DNA of 64,000 nt from Bugulina stolonifera (lineage: Eukaryota > Bryozoa > Gymnolaemata > Cheilostomatida > Bugulidae). Below, one piece after another: positions 46,873-59,485 of the stretch (within the stretch, counting starts at the first letter, position 1; each line of letters begins with the position of its first letter). Both the position numbers and the translations under genes were made by a program. A model generated the notes under the pieces. That model made no database searches, was not told the origin of the DNA, and worked only from the letters and a program-made list of their open reading frames with translations. Location: contig OW285189.1 in NCBI GenBank assembly GCA_935421135.1, positions 3,504,572 to 3,568,571 on the forward strand. Reading direction: 5' to 3'.

Positions 46873-48435
46873 ATGTGGTGCCCAATGGGCAAGAGAGTGC
46901 TGCACAGATATTTAACTTTGTACAATAGTGTCACCAAAAGTGCTAGCAGTCAGTCTAGATCAAACCTCCCATCTGCTGTAAAGATTGTTGAGGTAGGCCC
47001 TCGGGATGGTCTCCAAAATGAGAAAACTCAAGTTCCTACCGAGGTGAAGGTCGGAATGATCAACAAACTAACAGAGAGTGGTATCAAACACATTGAAGTG
47101 ACCAGCTTTGTATCCCCTAAATGGGTGCCACAGATGTGTGACAACTCCCTTGTATGTGACTCAATAAAACGACACACTGGAGTAACATATAGTGTACTAA
47201 CGCCTAACATTACTGGATACCAAGCCGCTGCCAAAGCTAGAGCATCAGAAGTTGCTATATTTGCAGCAGCTAGTGAGTCATTTAGTAAAAAGAACATCAA
47301 TTGTAGCATTGAGGAAAGTCTAAAGAGGTTTCTACCAGTTTGTGAAGCCGCTAAAAAGGACAATATACCCGTGAGAGGCTATGTATCATGTGTCGTTGCT
47401 TGTCCTTATGAGGGGAAGATCGACCCCGTGAAGGTCGCACAAGTTGCTAGGTAACTATTTGTGTCAGCTAAACCAATACTCTATTAAATAGTGCTGCACA
47501 TGTACATTGTAGGCTACATGTACGTAGCCTATGTTATGTAAAGAGTCAATTTATCAACTCTGTTACTGTGCGTCTGTTGCAGTTTTATGGTAATGGATAC
47601 ATTCTCTCTTTTAGTGAATTATATAGAATGGGATGTTGTGAGATCTCCCTGGGTGATACTATAGGAGCTGGCACACCTCTAGACATCCAGAGGGTTATTA
47701 GAGAAGTCAGCAAACATGTTCCTTTAGACAAACTAGCTGTTCATTGTCACGACACTTATGGACAAGCTTTGGCCAATATATATGCTGCCCTTGAAATGGG
47801 CATTAGTGTGGTAGACTCCAGTGTAGCTGGACTAGGAGGTAATTAATACTATCTACATCACTATAGAATACCATAATGGTTGTGGCATTCTCTCACTTCC
47901 TATGTTATTTCTATCATTTATTAGCAATGCTAAATGTTGTGCATTGTAGATTTATCAACTTATCAGCGTGGTGGTTATATATCTTGAGGGTTATCTTCTT
48001 TTGTACAATTCTTGAAAGAGGGAGGACAACTTCACATTATCAATGCTTACTATACAGCGTAATATTACATATGCATGTACATGTATGTGTACAAGTCTGC
48101 ATGCAAATGTATACATGTACATAATCCTATGTACATTCATGTATGTGTGAGTGTATTAGTACATGTAAGTTAATCTATTAATACTGTTTGATTTACTGCA
48201 ATTACTCCTACATCTGTTGGTAAGGTTACACTGAATATATTTTACAGGTTGTCCGTACGCTCCGGGAGCTAGTGGGAATGTGGCTACGGAAGACGTTGTC
48301 TACATGTTAAATGGTCTTGGAATTGACTGTGGTGTCAACATTAGTAAATTAGTAGAGGCTGGTAATTACATATCAGAACATCTCGGCAAGAAAACAAGTT
48401 CTAAAGTAGCACAGGCTCTCAGCTGCCACTTGTAA
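46873..48435 (+). CDS. HMGCL: hydroxymethylglutaryl-CoA lyase (3 exons, 329 aa)
   Basis: It cleaves HMG-CoA to acetoacetate and acetyl-CoA, the last step of ketogenesis and leucine breakdown, normally in mitochondria. Exons: 46873-47450, 47615-47838 and 48248-48435, with GT-AG borders in phase. The protein is a TIM barrel of the usual size (human 325). Key blocks: [10 protein letters not shown] with Arg44 and Asp45, [18 protein letters not shown] with Asp207, HCHDTYG with His236 and His238, and GLGGCPYA with the catalytic loop Cys269, then GASGN with Asn278. Residues 1-35 are rich in basic and hydroxyl residues without acids, a likely mitochondrial presequence. I chose ATG 46873; an in-frame GTG lies three codons upstream and is not a plausible eukaryotic start. 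The C-terminus is SCHL, close to the human peroxisomal CKL. A poly(A) signal lies at 48908. Confidence 0.97.
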
Positions 48436-49464
48436 CTACAGCAGTAATTACTTTACTTTTTTTCTATTTATGATCGATTCAGTGACCCATGTTGGTTTAT
48501 TGTGCAGTGGGTTGATCCTGCAAGTTTATAAATCTCTAACCCTGGATTAATGTACATGTACATTAACATTGCTGGTGCTTCTATCTGAACTACTGCATAA
48601 TAGTTGTCTATACTAACAATATATTTATATTTTTGGTAGTTCACTAGGATAGGTAATTATGTTCATGTGGAAGCACAGTATGTCCACTATCAAGTTCATC
48701 AGAGAGTCATCAGAGAGTCATCAGGCTATTACTATAGGCTATTCTGTACATGTATACATATCTTCTCTTGTGTTAGAAATTTTAGGTTTAACAAAATGAT
48801 CTTCATTAGGAAATTCTTCCCTTTATTCTTTTAGTTTTAACTGACACAGTTTTATGTTTATTTAATTTGACAATATTTTCGTTTTGCATAGTCTATGTGA
48901 GATGTATAATAAAACAATATTTTTCCTACAATTAAAACTATTTGCTTTATTACAAGCTATAATAAATACACTACAATAGTAAATACAACTATATTTACAG
49001 TACATACATGTACAACTACAGATCATGCTGGTGCCCTACTAGCTGGTAATTCCCTTATCAAGCCACTACAATAATTGTACAACCTGTTCTGTTAATGAGC
49101 GTTTGTATGAAGTAAGTAAAATACAGTGTGCAAAAATATAAACTGTAGATGCATCATCTTGGTGTGTTGGACTTGGGAGACACTGACAGTGCAGTACAAC
49201 ACTTGCACATTGTATTCACAACCCAAATTATTACTGTCCTCATTGTTATGGAGTTGTGTACCCAATCTTCCTGACCAATCTGTAGCAGGGTTCTTCGCAG
49301 AAAAAAGGCCGCTTTGCGGGTAGCCAATGACATCTGTACTCTAAAGCGTAATCTGAATTGTTTTATATTGCTAAGACACCATGGTCGTATTAGAATTTGT
49401 GCTATTTCTGTTTTCAGTTCAGTTTTGCAGTAGAGAATCGTTAGATTATATATTATCATCATAC
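48436..49464. other. HMGCL 3' UTR and spacer
   Basis: The HMGCL 3' UTR probably runs to just past the AATAAA at 48908. After that I see only AT-rich spacer with no exon or element I can support. Confidence 0.5.
48908..48913 (+). promoter_or_regulatory. poly(A) signal of HMGCL
   Basis: AATAAA lies about 470 bp past the HMGCL stop codon, in TATAATAAAACAAT, followed by a T-rich stretch. Confidence 0.5.
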
Positions 49465-50064
49465 CAGAGATGTGTGCAAGTTTTATTTTGGATACTCAAG
49501 TTTCCATGGCCAACACTTAATTGTGACTCTTCAAGTTACAAGTCAATTCTTTCAGTGACAGATCAAAACTTTCAAGTTACGAGTTAAATATTTACATGTC
49601 CCTAGAAACTCAAGTTTTTGTCAAGTTATCCAAGTTAACTACAAGCAAGTTTCAATTCAATTCTTTTCTTGTTTAACTCGAGTCTTTTTATAGAGTTATT
49701 GGGTTATTGTTTAGCTTATGGTGAAATTTTGTTAGGAAATGGTGGTAGAAGTTCAAATTTCAAAGCAAAATGTCACATTTTCAGTGTAAAATGTGTTATA
49801 ATTGTGGTTGTGGCTGGTGGTTATAACTGTGGTTATTTCTATTCATTACAATTCACAGCTGCCCAATAAAAACTCGAGTTATTGAATATTCCAGTGTAAT
49901 GATGTGCGAGTTGAGAGTCTTTGATCATAGCCATAATTGAATTACAATTCAAGTTACAAGTTTTTGACAGCTGTATATTCAAGTTACGAGTCTTTATAAT
50001 TAGCCATAAATTGTTGCTTGAATTAACTCGAGTGAGAGTCTTTAACTCGAGTCTGGCATCTCTG
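49465..50064. mobile_element. hAT-type MITE, TSD CATCATAC
   Basis: The ends are CAGAGATG and its inverse, flanked by the 8-bp direct repeat CATCATAC (49457-49464 and 50065-50072). Subterminal regions are rich in CTCGAGT, CAAGTTAC and ACTCAAGT motifs. The element is 600 bp with no transposase, a short non-autonomous hAT element. Confidence 0.8.
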
Positions 50065-50139
50065 CATCATACTTTTGTTTACTCCATGATCTAATCTGCT
50101 TTTTGCCGAATTCTTGAAGGAAAATTTAATAGAAATATT

Positions 50140-50400
50140 CAGCTGAAATACTTATATATTATATAATATGTAATTATATGTAATTTTAGGTGATTATTAT
50201 TATTAGTAATTATTATTAGTTATTTTATATAATTATAATAATAATATAATTAAGAATATAAAATATAAATTAATATATTCCAAAAACCACAAACTGAAAT
50301 TCAAATTGAAATTTGTAGGAAAGATAAATAGATGAACTGACACTGACACTCTCATCCTGATAAGAAATTTAGTTTATTATTATAACTATTTAAGTTTTGA
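50140..50400. other. AT-rich block
   Basis: Mostly A and T with many TAATTAT and TATTATT runs. No gene signal is visible. Confidence 0.5.
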
Positions 50401-51190
50401 TTTTTCTCATATCTTCAGCTGTTGTTGTTGGTATCTTGTGAGGTACCCTGCCCTCAAATATATATTCAACACCCCCCCCCCCCCAGAATTTTGGTAGATC
50501 CCAACAGAGCAGAAAATTGTGCTCTGTCTACTTTTCTGCCAATATCTAACATTGACAATTCTTCCCCTAGATTTGCCACTGCACCCTGATCTCCAACCAC
50601 AATAAGTATCACATTCACAAAGGTTTTTCATGACGTCTTAGTCTCTTATACAAGGTCTTGGTACTCCTTCCATTTTTCGTTTTTTCCTCAACTCTACCAT
50701 CACCAGGCACTGCAAAATGACTATGTGTCACCCTATTGCCCACACGTGATCCATTTCTTTATATTATACATAGCACCACGGATTACTTGCATACTATCGC
50801 ATTATCTGTCTGTGTTGTAAAATTCCAGAGTACCTTAGTTTTGCTGTTTTTGCTGATCTCACTCACTTTTTTCTGCCACATGATCGCCACCTCCCCCCTC
50901 CCCCTCCAATTTGGAATATAGTTTCATCTCTCTTATTTCACATCCTGCATTTTGGTGATCCTGCTTGCTTCTTTGTGCTTACTTTCCTCCATTTTGTCGG
51001 TAGCGCTAGACCCTGTACCACAGTTAAGAGTCCATCTGTCGCCTTCGTTTACCGGATTCTTATCAATTTATGAATTTTTACTTCTTTCTGTCATATTTTA
51101 CGGTCAGCTTAGAGTATTGTCCATGCAACGTCTTTTCTGTCCATTCTTTCTCATGCCTTTCTTTAGTTTGAGTGATGTATTAATTTTGCT
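50400..51190 (-). mobile_element. LINE polyprotein C-terminal relic
   Basis: On the minus strand, in order: KEWTEKTLHGQYSKLTVKYD (near 51110-51170), EISERNYIPNW (about 50900-50945), KVLWNFTTQTDNAIV (about 50790-50840), HFAVPGDGRVEE (about 50690-50730), KEYQDLV, and GAVANLGEELSMLDIG with SALLGS (about 50480-50590). This is the C-terminal order of the LINE family also seen at 4480 and 24590. Frameshifts, stops and a run of C break it. Confidence 0.65.
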
Positions 51191-52502
51191 TTGATCTTTC
51201 ATCAGTGACTTCAGTCATCTGCTGTATCTCTTCTCTTCAATCTGTGTTTTTTCAATTTGTATCATCTCCTCTAAAGATCTGAGTGCTCACCTGCCTTTGT
51301 CCCTTTACAAGTACAGTCTTGCAACCCTTACCCTGAGATGCAATGCTCCATTCATTGTCATTATTAACCACAAACAGGCATCAGTAGAGATGGAACTCCA
51401 CACCAGCCTACTACTGTGAGCACAGCTCTAGTACTAGGCTGTAAGTAGCATGGGACAAAGGCTAATTCATCAATACAAGGCATTAGGAATGGTGCCTATT
51501 ACTTGGTGCAGCTATGGGTCCTAGTAACAATTCTGGGGAGTCCTAGGACTGCACTTGGACCCAAAGTCCAGATAGATGTTAAAGGAGAGACCATCAAAAT
51601 GGTGCGGAGTATAATATTGCATAATTATATATATTATATATAATTATACATTATAATTATCAAATAAGAAGAAGTTAGAAGTAAAGGAAAATCTGTCATC
51701 AACAAGAGAAAATAATGAAGCTTCAGATGCATTCCCTCTTGACAAAGTATGGCATATCTGCTCTGTATCCATCTTATAACGAGGTTCGAATCAACTGACT
51801 AAAAACCTTTACTAAAGATACTAAAGGGCTCCATGCTCTATTGCAGCAACGAGTAATCTAGTCCACGATTAGTTTTCCGTCTGTAAACCTGCTAAATAAA
51901 TACAACAACTACTGATTAACAACCTCTGGGTGATACCTGGCGCTTATTTTGTTTTAATTATTAAGTTTCATTGGCGGGATAATTTAAGGTCTGCAAAAAA
52001 TAGTTGCCCGACACACTCATTCTCTTCAAATAAACAGCCTGGCATGCTGTCATTCATCAGGATGATTCACACGACGTCATGTCTCTGTCAAGTGATAATA
52101 AGAAAATATTTGTAAACTATAAGTATTATTATTAGCAGATATGTTCAACAAAGTGTAATCATTGGATAAATATTGGCTATAGAATAAATTATATACACAT
52201 CACATGTTTTAGTGGCGTTCTATGTGAGTGTGAGACTCGTACTCTGAGCTAACAAAAATAATACGCCATGTAGTTTAATCTACTGACCAGCTAAGATACC
52301 ATATCATATAGTATAGGCTATGTATTGATTATTATTTTATTATATTAGCACTGCCACTTCCTTTCATTCTTAAGAAGCTATATATTAGCACTCAAGTAAA
52401 CCCACTCATTTGTTTGCATTCATTTCGTTTTTATGCGCTACTATTCAACTTGGCTATTATGTGTATTTGTAATAGATTACTATATTGAAACTTTGATTTT
52501 AG
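51191..52502. other. spacer upstream of the PRPP synthetase gene
   Basis: No supported gene. An AT-rich palindromic stretch lies at about 51620-51660. A segment near 51440-51600 has coding-like wording in one frame but no recognised family. The PRPP synthetase promoter or 5' UTR is likely within the last few hundred bases. Confidence 0.4.
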
Positions 52503-52508
52503 ACAGTC

Positions 52509-55500
52509 ATGGCAGTCCTTGGCTTCCCAGCCTTGAGAACTACGGTGCTAATGTATGCCCACCCATCCATGCAGAACCTTGCCAGCTCCATAGTACAGAT
52601 ATGTTCTGAGTCTACATATGGTGTCAATGCTGCATCAGATGGCAACGTACCTTCAACTCCAAGAATGGTTGGTACACCACTGTACCATATACATGTACAT
52701 GTACATTATGTATTATTGTATTGTATGATATGGTAATATATGTGTACATGTATATAGCTATGTATTACATTCCACTATACTTTAAAGTGTTGCAGTTTTT
52801 AATATCATATACAAGTACTTTATGTCTATGATTGTAGCATTCCATGCTTGTTATAGCGTTGTGACACAGCTGTGTATATGATTAGTTCAGTTACCCTATT
52901 AATTTACTTACATACGGATATAGGCCTACTCCATGCACATACTCCATGCACATACTTGAAATCGAATGGATTCTGTTTCAGAGTTTGTGTTTAGATGAAA
53001 GAGAGGTATATACTGTGTGAATGTAGTAAATAGTGTATGTTAGATGTTAGATGTCAATGTACTCCATGTTCAGCTAAATTTCATGTGTATAAGTTCAGTG
53101 TCTGAGCGGCAGAACGTTGTGGGAGCTCTCTGTCTGTATGTAATATACTAGTCTGTTCACTGCGCTAGGCGATTAGGTGCCGTAGAGGTCCCGGGTTTAA
53201 CCCCCAGTCAGGGACATGATTGTATTCTCATGGATTTGAAACAAGTCTCTGATTGCTCAAAAGTGAATTTCTTTGTCTAAAAATACATCATATATAAAAA
53301 ATTGTCAAACCCCCAAGTAGTTTGTTTTCTATCACATACTATCCATTTTATTGTTGAATGACCTATCTTATTGCAGCTCTAAACTCTTAAAATGAATTTT
53401 GTACTCCACTCGGTCACATGATCACATAGTAAATAATAATATCCGTGGCACCAAACACAATTCTTTAACGTGGTTGCCCAATAGCAGAGCTAGTCGTGGG
53501 GCCACCACGGCTCCTAGAGCTGGATGTTATTATAGTTCGATATGGCACAGAGGGAAAACCTTCTTCAGGGCGTAAACCTCCAGGTCATTGGTGGGACTTG
53601 AATCTACATCCTTGCAGATAACTTGCGTCATTGCTGCAAGATCAGAGTGACTAGTGCTAGACCACTCAGCCACCAACACCTACTAATATGAAAGTTTGTG
53701 TAACTTGCATCTTCGGAGGCAAATTTATTTGGCTTCATCATAGAACCAACTGCTCACCCAGGGCAATTCATTCAATAATAATAACATACAACCAGCATGG
53801 TATTGTTGAGCTTGCCTTTCTTAGGGTCTTCCTGGCCTCTTGGGCCAACCTGGTTCGCAAATAAAATTCCAGTGATGGCCATCCGGTTTAGGCCCAAAGA
53901 GCTATTGTCCTGGTCGAAGAGAACCATCCCTAGCTCATCGGTATGCCCAGGTTTCTCGCATGACAATGAGGATTTTACAATCAAGGGCTCTGGGATTTTG
54001 CATTTGACCCAGGCTGGTGTGTTCGCGACCCTGTGACGGAAGTGGGCTGGAAAACTTTTTGTCAAGTTGGCCTATGCCTGAAATTTAGGTCACGAAAACA
54101 CTAGTTATCATAAGACCTTCTATTGTCTGTTGCTATCCATATCAACCAAACAAATGAGGTGAGAACCTTAGATTGAAGACACATTTGTAGGTGTAGTAAT
54201 ACGTAGCCTGGGCTCCAAGCTCTTCACAAGTATTTGTGGGCGTGGCCTATGTTAGTGACTGGATAGGAAATTTAGGCTCGGCATCTTTAGCTCTAGTTGT
54301 ATATTCAGTCATAAACATATCCACTTAGTCTTTTGGCACCCGCTTGTCAATAATAATTTTGCAAAGATTCAGAGTATTATTTCATGACTGGATGAGTGAT
54401 ATACAAAGCTGACATAATCTGTGATATTTTATTTCAGTCAGGTCTCAACACCTCAACTGAGGCATCCTGTGTTTATCCATCAGCTGCACGGAAAGTCATA
54501 CTCAAAGATGACATCAAATGGGACCATTTCGCTGACGGGTTTCCCAAGTTGTTTATTGAAAATGTCAAGGATTTAGCCGGACGAGATGGTAACTAATGTC
54601 TATAGTATTTCCTTTTATATATTATCCACTTGGTTCTTTTACTGCCAACTGCTCCTCAGGTGATAAGGTTGTTTTGTTGTTTAACTTTTCTAGTTTTCAC
54701 AAGCATATTCATGAAACCTAAGAGATGGTTTAGGAGACGAAGCTCACATGAAATTCATATGTTTATGATAAACTTGCCTATAAATATTTTGTAGTTATAT
54801 TTATTGGGAGTTTCCACTCACCTAATGCTATATTTGAGCAACTGTCGGTGATATACGCGATACCTCGGTACTTGGCAAGGTCAGTGATCTTCATCCTCCC
54901 ATTCTTCCCAACAGGGACAATGGAACGAGTAGACCGAGAAGGACAAATAGCCACAGCTAAGGTGAAGGTCACACACTGTTCTCTCATTATTCCTAGCAGA
55001 TACCTGCCAGGCTGTCTTTCTCTCTGGTTAACTAAGTAGTCTCCCCCCCCCACCCAGATAGCCTAAAAACTAACATGGAATAGCATCCATTCAAGTTTGC
55101 TTAGAAGTGAACCAACTAAAGTAGTTGCTCTAATGCAGGGCTGGCCAAATGTCTTGTGAAGTGGGCCAGATATAAAATTATCATACTTGAGGTGGATCAC
55201 TTTATTCTTGCTTCAGTGAGAGCCTGGTGGAAAAGTTTAATTGAAGTCACCACTGTCACTACCAAAATTTCTTTTCACATTGTTCTTCTTGATTGCTGCC
55301 AGAGTGCCCTTGCAAGTCAGACACAATGGTTTTTCGAGTATGGATAATTATTCAGCAGTCCATTCATCATTGAAAATTTGGTTCGCCTCTTTTCATTTTT
55401 CGACACTGATACTACCATGTTATTTTAATGATTTCCTAATTGTGTTTAAATTCAATTTCTATTGAAATTGGCGACTCCCATTATTTAATGGGTTACCACC

Positions 55501-57230
55501 ATTTTAACAACAAGTTTGGTAAATGAGGTAGTCACATGTACATGGGCTCTGTGATACAAGATGGGGGTTCCTCTAAGCATATTCACTGGAATTATTTGAT
55601 ATGGTATAAAGCTGCTTTGTATGAATATGCACATTTAATGTGTGTGATTACTTTTGACTCTTGCAGTGCCCTGACAAAGGTCAAGATTTCTAGCTTTTAA
55701 ATTATGCCTTCTCTGTCCTACATGTTTGTAGTTTGTGCTCTATACATATAATTGTAATTGTACACTCTGAAGTCATTGCAATCATAAATATATTACTTGT
55801 ATGGAAACGTAGTAATATTTTCAATTTCTAAAACAAACAAAAATTGTTCCCAAATTTACACGAACTTCCCTGGAATTACTAACACTGATTGCCCTTACAC
55901 TGTTTTAGACTCTGGCTTCTTTGCTGTCAAATATTCCATTAACTGCAAGAGGACCAACACAGATCATGCTGTTTGACTTACATGCCCTGCAGGAGAGATT
56001 TTACTTCTCTGACCGTGTAATTCCAAGGTACAGTATCTCAACTATAAGTATTGTCTATGACTATCCACTTCAGCTAAGATAGGTCACCACTTTGAAGTTA
56101 TCACCACCTTAGTTTGGAGTGAGCAGTGTATACATGTAAATACCAATACCTAAAGACTTTGTATAACTACAATATATGTGGCTTTATACTACTCTGCATA
56201 GGTTGGCTTGTTCTTGTGTTAACTGTTATATTTGCTATACCTTGTCTTACTCACCAATACAACTACTACTAGTACCCCTTTCAAAGAATCACAACGTTAT
56301 GATTTTAGATTGGAAACTGCCATTCCATTGCTTCTCCGCCAATTGAAGACATTTGCTCAACCAGACGACATCGTTATAGCATTTCCTGATGATGGAGCAA
56401 CTAAAAGATTTGGTCATATGTTTGCAGACTACAGCTCGGTGACTTGCGCTAAAGTGAGGAACGGTGATCAGAGGAATGTAGTTGTTAAAGATGGCAAGTG
56501 CACTATGTTGTTATTATTCATGTATTATTATAGTGTACAGTGTATATACTATGTAGTATATTATTCCACGGGGAATGCAACTCTGGAAATACACTGCACA
56601 ATGCTCTCATATTAGATGGATGTACATATATAGGCCAGAACTGACCAATATTCATATTATATCTATCACTAACCATAGAAACAGAATCAACAGTAGAGGA
56701 ATATGTCACAGATAGCCTTGTATTTTGTTAGCTACAATTACTTGACATGTTATTATTTTCTACATGTATATCTGCAGGTGATCCCAATGGAAAGCATGTT
56801 ATAATAGTAGATGATCTTGTACAGACAGGTGGAACACTAATGGCATGCGCCGAGGTAATTGTCAGCACTATGCATTATTTTGGAGTTGTCCATTATTACC
56901 TTGTTTTATAGCGGGAGTATACAACTCCAAATTAAGTCGTTAAACCAAGTCCTGGTACATTGTTGCAACCTGTTACTTGTTTTACAGGCTTGTTTAGCCA
57001 AAGGAGCTACCAAAACCAGCTGTTTCGTTACACACGCAGTGTTTCCAAAGGATTCCTGGAAGAAGTTTACCTACTCCTGTAAGCCAGCAGTAAAGTTTGA
57101 AAGCTTCTGGATAACAGATTCAATTCCACACAGTATAGACATAGCCAAGCATGAACCCTTCAAACTTCTGTCTCTCAGTGCAATCATAGCAGACAAACTG
57201 CTGGGTTATGACCTTGTACCTTCTATATAA
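52509..57230 (+). CDS. PRPS: ribose-phosphate pyrophosphokinase, class II (plant-type), 7 exons, 366 aa
   Basis: It makes PRPP from ribose 5-phosphate and a nucleoside triphosphate for nucleotide, His/Trp and NAD synthesis. Exons: 52509-52667, 54438-54588, 54795-54961, 55909-56027, 56309-56493, 56778-56854 and 56988-57230. All are in phase; the donor of exon 5 is GC, the others GT. The PRPP-binding motif [13 protein letters not shown] is at residues 268-280. Blocks [32 protein letters not shown] and FWITDS match the class II enzymes known from plants, which are described as phosphate-independent and not allosterically inhibited by nucleoside diphosphates. They differ from the animal PRPS1/2 type. 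The start ATG follows a TTTTAG acceptor-like motif, so an upstream 5' UTR exon may exist. Intron 1 holds tRNA-like repeats. Confidence 0.93.
53095..53215 (+). mobile_element. tRNA-like SINE in PRPS intron 1
   Basis: An A-box-like GTCTGAGCGGCAGAACG is followed by a B-box-like GGGTTTAACCCCCAGT about 85 bp on. The long spacing and mismatched stems exclude a working tRNA. Confidence 0.35.
53595..53690 (-). mobile_element. Leu/Ser-like pseudo-tRNA or SINE head in PRPS intron 1
   Basis: The minus strand reads TTGGTGGCTGAGTGGTCTAG at the 5' end and ATTCAAGTCCCACCAA at the 3' end. The acceptor stem TTGGTGG pairs with CCACCAA and there is a long variable region. The T stem is poor and no clean anticodon arm forms, so I call it tRNA-derived and not functional. 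Confidence 0.4.
53772..54065 (-). other. unexplained 97-codon open frame in PRPS intron 1
   Basis: The frame, including [20 protein letters not shown] and [15 protein letters not shown], has coding-like composition, and an acceptor-like CCGTCACAG lies near 54035-54043. It is antisense to PRPS. I recognise no family; a decayed transposon ORF is as likely as an exon. Confidence 0.2.
55136..55210 (+). mobile_element. hAT terminal fragment in PRPS intron 3
   Basis: CAGGGCTGGCCAA starting near 55137 is a common hAT terminus, followed by a GGGCCAGAT-like stretch as in many hAT MITEs. I find no matching opposite end or 8-bp duplication, so it is probably truncated. Confidence 0.4.
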
Positions 57231-57520
57231 TGAGTGTCATAACATACTACTCCGTCCAGTGATACATTCTTATTCCCTTGTACCTCATTTAGTGCAGCAA
57301 TATTATAGATATAATAATAAGCCCATTATATTATTTGTTTATTATTTGTTTTTAAGTAAAAATTTTTATTTTTTTCAGTTAGAAATATAACATTCCATTT
57401 GCTGCAGTCTGTAGATAGTATTTTGTAAACTTGTAGTACGAGTTTTACAAGTGCAGATTGCATACCCACTATTTAACATAACAACTATAGTTTCAAATAT
57501 GTACAAATTTATTTTAGAAT

Positions 57521-57526
57521 AATAAA
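57521..57526 (+). promoter_or_regulatory. poly(A) signal of the PRPP synthetase gene
   Basis: AATAAA lies about 290 bp past the stop codon, in AGAATAATAAAGTATT. Confidence 0.5.
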
Positions 57527-58129
57527 GTATTACACTAAACAATCAATAGTACTGTACAGTAATATTTATTTTTCACTTGGATTAAGCACAAAGTATACAT
57601 GTATTACTCAATGTGAGAATAATGCCTATGTAAATGGAATATATAGGAGTATGATAGGGTTCCACATAACATACCATCCAAGTCAACTTGTCTAAGTTCC
57701 AGTTTCTGCACACTGCAAGATTCACCTGTAAATAAAATAGGTTTAATGTTAATACATGACAATGGGCCTCACATGGAAACCCTATTTCTAATAACCTGTA
57801 TTTATTCACTGCAGAATGCAATATAATATTTTTATGGTATAAAAGTATACTTCATACTCCATTGTCCAGTTAGCAAGTAAATAATTAAACACCACACACT
57901 TTGAAAAAGTCTGTCAACATGAATAATTGAGCAAAAATGAGAAAAAACAGGCACTAGCACCTTGTTGGTCGATCTCTACAAATGTACATCATGGTATGGA
58001 TATAGTCAACACATTAGTCTTACAACAAAACATTAATATATTAGGCTACAAAAGTTTTACAAGAAAAAACCCATATTATTAATCTGAATCTGAAACAGTA
58101 GATGTAAACATTCCAACACATCTACATAA

Positions 58130-58225
58130 AGTACATGTACATGTAATAGCAAGTATATCTCAACTGTAGGTATACAATAAAGTACATGTAATAGCAAGTA
58201 TATCTCAACTGTAGGTATACAATAA
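58130..58225. repeat. 45-bp tandem duplication
   Basis: ATGTAATAGCAAGTATATCT followed by CAACTGTAGGTATACAATAA occurs twice, 45 bp apart (58141 and 58186). Confidence 0.85.
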
Positions 58226-59485
58226 AGTTGGAGGCCAATTATGGGACTACTATATCGTATGTAAATAAATGTCCATGCAGTCAGTAATCTGTGACAATAA
58301 GTATGATAGTTATAGATTAGAGACATGCAGTAGAATAACACCTTAACCACTACTATACTTTCAGATGAGTGCTACAGGTATACCTTAGGTTGCCTTGTAT
58401 ATGTACACAGTCAGTACCAGCTTATTTATATTACAACTCGCTACTGTTACCATCTAACATACACTATACTATAAATATCTGATATACACTTGTGAATTTA
58501 TAATAATATTTACTGCAATAAATAAAAAATAATTTAATAAATTTTAATTTACCACATCTACATGACTGTATAAAAAGGCCTATCAGCCTATGAGGGGAGT
58601 TTTGGTGCTCTCATCAAAGTGAATGAATTAATTATTGACCATTATTAGCAAGGACCATTTTGATTTACACAAATATGTGATCAGGGATCAAGATAAGACA
58701 ACTATCAGTTAGTGAAGCTGAAATTACATTGTATGCAAAACTGAGAAACAACTACATGTACATGGTGTACGACTGGAATCACCAGAGTCCATCATCTCCC
58801 CTGATCACATATTTTTGGTCTATTATAAATAGCCCTGATTAGCTCCATTTGGAAAATCAGGTACAGACATTGCACAGTGAGAAATGACTCAAAAACAGCA
58901 CTGTAAGTTGAACAATGGCAAGGCAACCAATTGATGCATTGTACACTTACTGTAGCATTACCATGTATGACCGTTTACCTACATGCAGTATTTTTGATAG
59001 CTCTCTAGTCTAGATAACATAGAAATATGAGTAATGACTACTACAGAGCCTACTTTAAGTAAAGGAGTATAGATAGCACCAATAAATAATAAAATAGGAA
59101 GCAAAAGTAAGGACGGATAATAACATTTCAAAACAATGTTCAAAAACTTGGTAACATGAATTCCTACACATCACATATAAATGACTAGATTAGGTGATAG
59201 CACCTACTATGTACACTTGCATATGACAGTCAACAAAAAGTCGCATTGAAAATTTTGTAAAAGGTAAATGTGGAATGAATTTCATTGTATAAAATATAGA
59301 ATTAATGGCTGAATGGACAAGAAGGTCAGCGGTCATGAAGCTGCCGATTGCAAGGACTGCATGCTGTTTGTCAGACAGACAGGCAGACCGACTCAAGTTC
59401 ACCATAGTTAGCATGTGGCTTATAGTAGTATTACAACTCTATTGGGTCACTGGAAAATAACAGAGTAAAAGTTGAGATATGGGTG

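Noticed and set aside
47583..47614. Alternative acceptor TTGCAG at 47582 for HMGCL exon 2
   Set aside because: Using it adds 32 bases and shifts the frame to an early stop. The acceptor at 47614 restores the conserved [11 protein letters not shown] block.
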